Source: Candidatus Babeliales bacterium (GTDB taxonomy: Bacteria; Babelota; Babeliae; Babelales; Vermiphilaceae). From it: DNA of 64,000 nucleotides. This document shows, in pieces, positions 63,482-64,000 of this stretch. The notes under the pieces are model-generated. The model was not told the DNA's origin. It worked only from the letters and a program-made list of their open reading frames with translations, and did not search any database. Each line of letters begins with the position of its first letter. Position 1 is the stretch's first letter. The stretch spans positions 1-64,000 of the forward strand of contig DASZBJ010000017.1 of the NCBI GenBank assembly GCA_035944115.1, in the 5' to 3' direction. The position numbers and the translations under genes are program-made.

Positions 63482-64000
63482 TTATTTTTCAAGCATCACT
63501 ACATTTTCTTTTTGCCAATACAAATGAACTCGATCATCATAGTCAATAGTTTCGGTAACAAAATGTTCTTCATTTTGCTCAAACACTTGCACCAAATGTT
63601 GCGGTGAAAGACGCACGTTATATTGCGTCGAACGGCCATGATATACAATTGATTCAACTGTACCTTGCAAATGATTAGAAAACCCAGTCAATGGTGTCTT
63701 ACTAATATCAATTTTTTCAGAACGAATACTCATCGCAACCGAAGCACCTTCATGTGCCATATTACTATTCCTATCTAATGAAATCGGCAAACTACCAAGT
63801 TCAGGAATATGTATAGCCGCCTCACCAGAGCTCAATCTCACTGTGCCGTATAAAATATTGGCACCACCAACAAATTGCGCTACAAACGTGGATGTTGGAA
63901 ATTCATAAATCTCTTTTGGAGTACCAACCTGTTCAATCTCACCATTTTTGTTCATAATCGCCATGTAATCTGCAACGGTTAACGCCTCAAATTGGTCATG
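63482..64000 (-). CDS. potA: Spermidine/putrescine ABC transporter ATP-binding protein, C-terminal part
   Basis: Truncated by the window end. In the frame running to base 64000 the first residues are HDQFEALTVADYMAIMN, the His switch (HDQ) and following helix of an ABC ATPase, then EQVGTPKEIYEFPTSTFVAQFVGGAN and a TOBE domain (AMSIRSEKI, GTVESIVYHGRSTQYNVRL). The internal ATG at 63964 is not the start. Walker A, the signature motif and Walker B lie outside. It hydrolyses ATP to drive polyamine import, first gene of potABCD as seen here. Confidence 0.93.
   Translation of the reverse strand, partial: HDQFEALTVADYMAIMNKNGEIEQVGTPKEIYEFPTSTFVAQFVGGANILYGTVRLSSGEAAIHIPELGSLPISLDRNSNMAHEGASVAMSIRSEKIDISKTPLTGFSNHLQGTVESIVYHGRSTQYNVRLSPQHLVQVFEQNEEHFVTETIDYDDRVHLYWQKENVVMLEK

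Noticed and set aside
63482-63964. Independent 160-residue protein starting at the ATG at 63964
   Set aside because: The frame continues upstream into a typical ABC ATPase His-switch (HDQFEAL), so this is the C-terminal part of a truncated potA.

Overview
The window is an AT-rich bacterial chromosome segment. I infer a host-dependent bacterium of the Dependentiae (TM6/Babeliae) type. The reasons are the many small secreted proteins of unknown family, a secreted ankyrin protein, a secreted RING-finger protein, tandem arrays of Cys-rich right-handed beta-helix proteins, and a sparse housekeeping set. The assignment is inference from gene content; no marker here proves it.

Layout. 0-7 kb: secreted ankyrin protein (-), a FlaR/adenylate-kinase-like P-loop protein (-), a MauE/DoxX-like membrane protein, a large secreted protein ending in a PD-(D/E)XK nuclease-like domain, and two small candidate immunity genes (+). 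7-15 kb: PEBP lipoprotein, NhaC antiporter, clostripain-like C11 peptidase, a run of three small Cys-rich zinc-knuckle-like genes, and then a secreted fusion of a PLP-dependent D-amino-acid enzyme with a VanX-type D-Ala-D-Ala dipeptidase. 15-22 kb: pth, Skp/OmpH-like chaperone, secreted RING protein, and a (+) operon of a secreted flavoprotein, a protein sharing a region with the 3.5 kb toxin, and a DUF4258-like toxin candidate; then tmRNA. 22-27 kb: DUF5679 zinc protein, a PilB/GspE ATPase split into two touching ORFs with a FUN14-like membrane protein upstream, HU, tRNA-Leu, tRNA-Cys, signal peptidase I and an M23 peptidase. 27-36.6 kb: a (-) run made of three tandem membrane paralogs, plsC, batA, batB, batC, batD and a batE-like gene, continuing toward the M23 peptidase and lepB. 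37-42 kb: topA, a small secreted protein and metG.

42-60.5 kb is the most distinctive part. Seven paralogous secreted beta-helix proteins (about 400 to 1441 residues, built from one, two or four modules of about 344 residues) lie head to tail on the minus strand. They are led by a secreted coiled-coil protein with an exact 56-residue (8-heptad) repeat followed by 11-residue repeats. Several of these genes end with related intergenic hairpins that appear to have been duplicated with them. I propose a surface fibre or adhesin locus: a coiled-coil stalk plus a paralog library of beta-helix heads. 60.7-64 kb is a potABCD polyamine transporter, cut by the window end within potA.

How it fits together. 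The housekeeping genes cover translation (pth, metG, tmRNA, tRNAs), DNA topology (topA, HU), export and envelope (lepB, Skp, plsC, Bat, M23) and host-nutrient uptake (potABCD, NhaC). Much of the remainder encodes secreted or surface proteins that plausibly face a eukaryotic host or rival bacteria.
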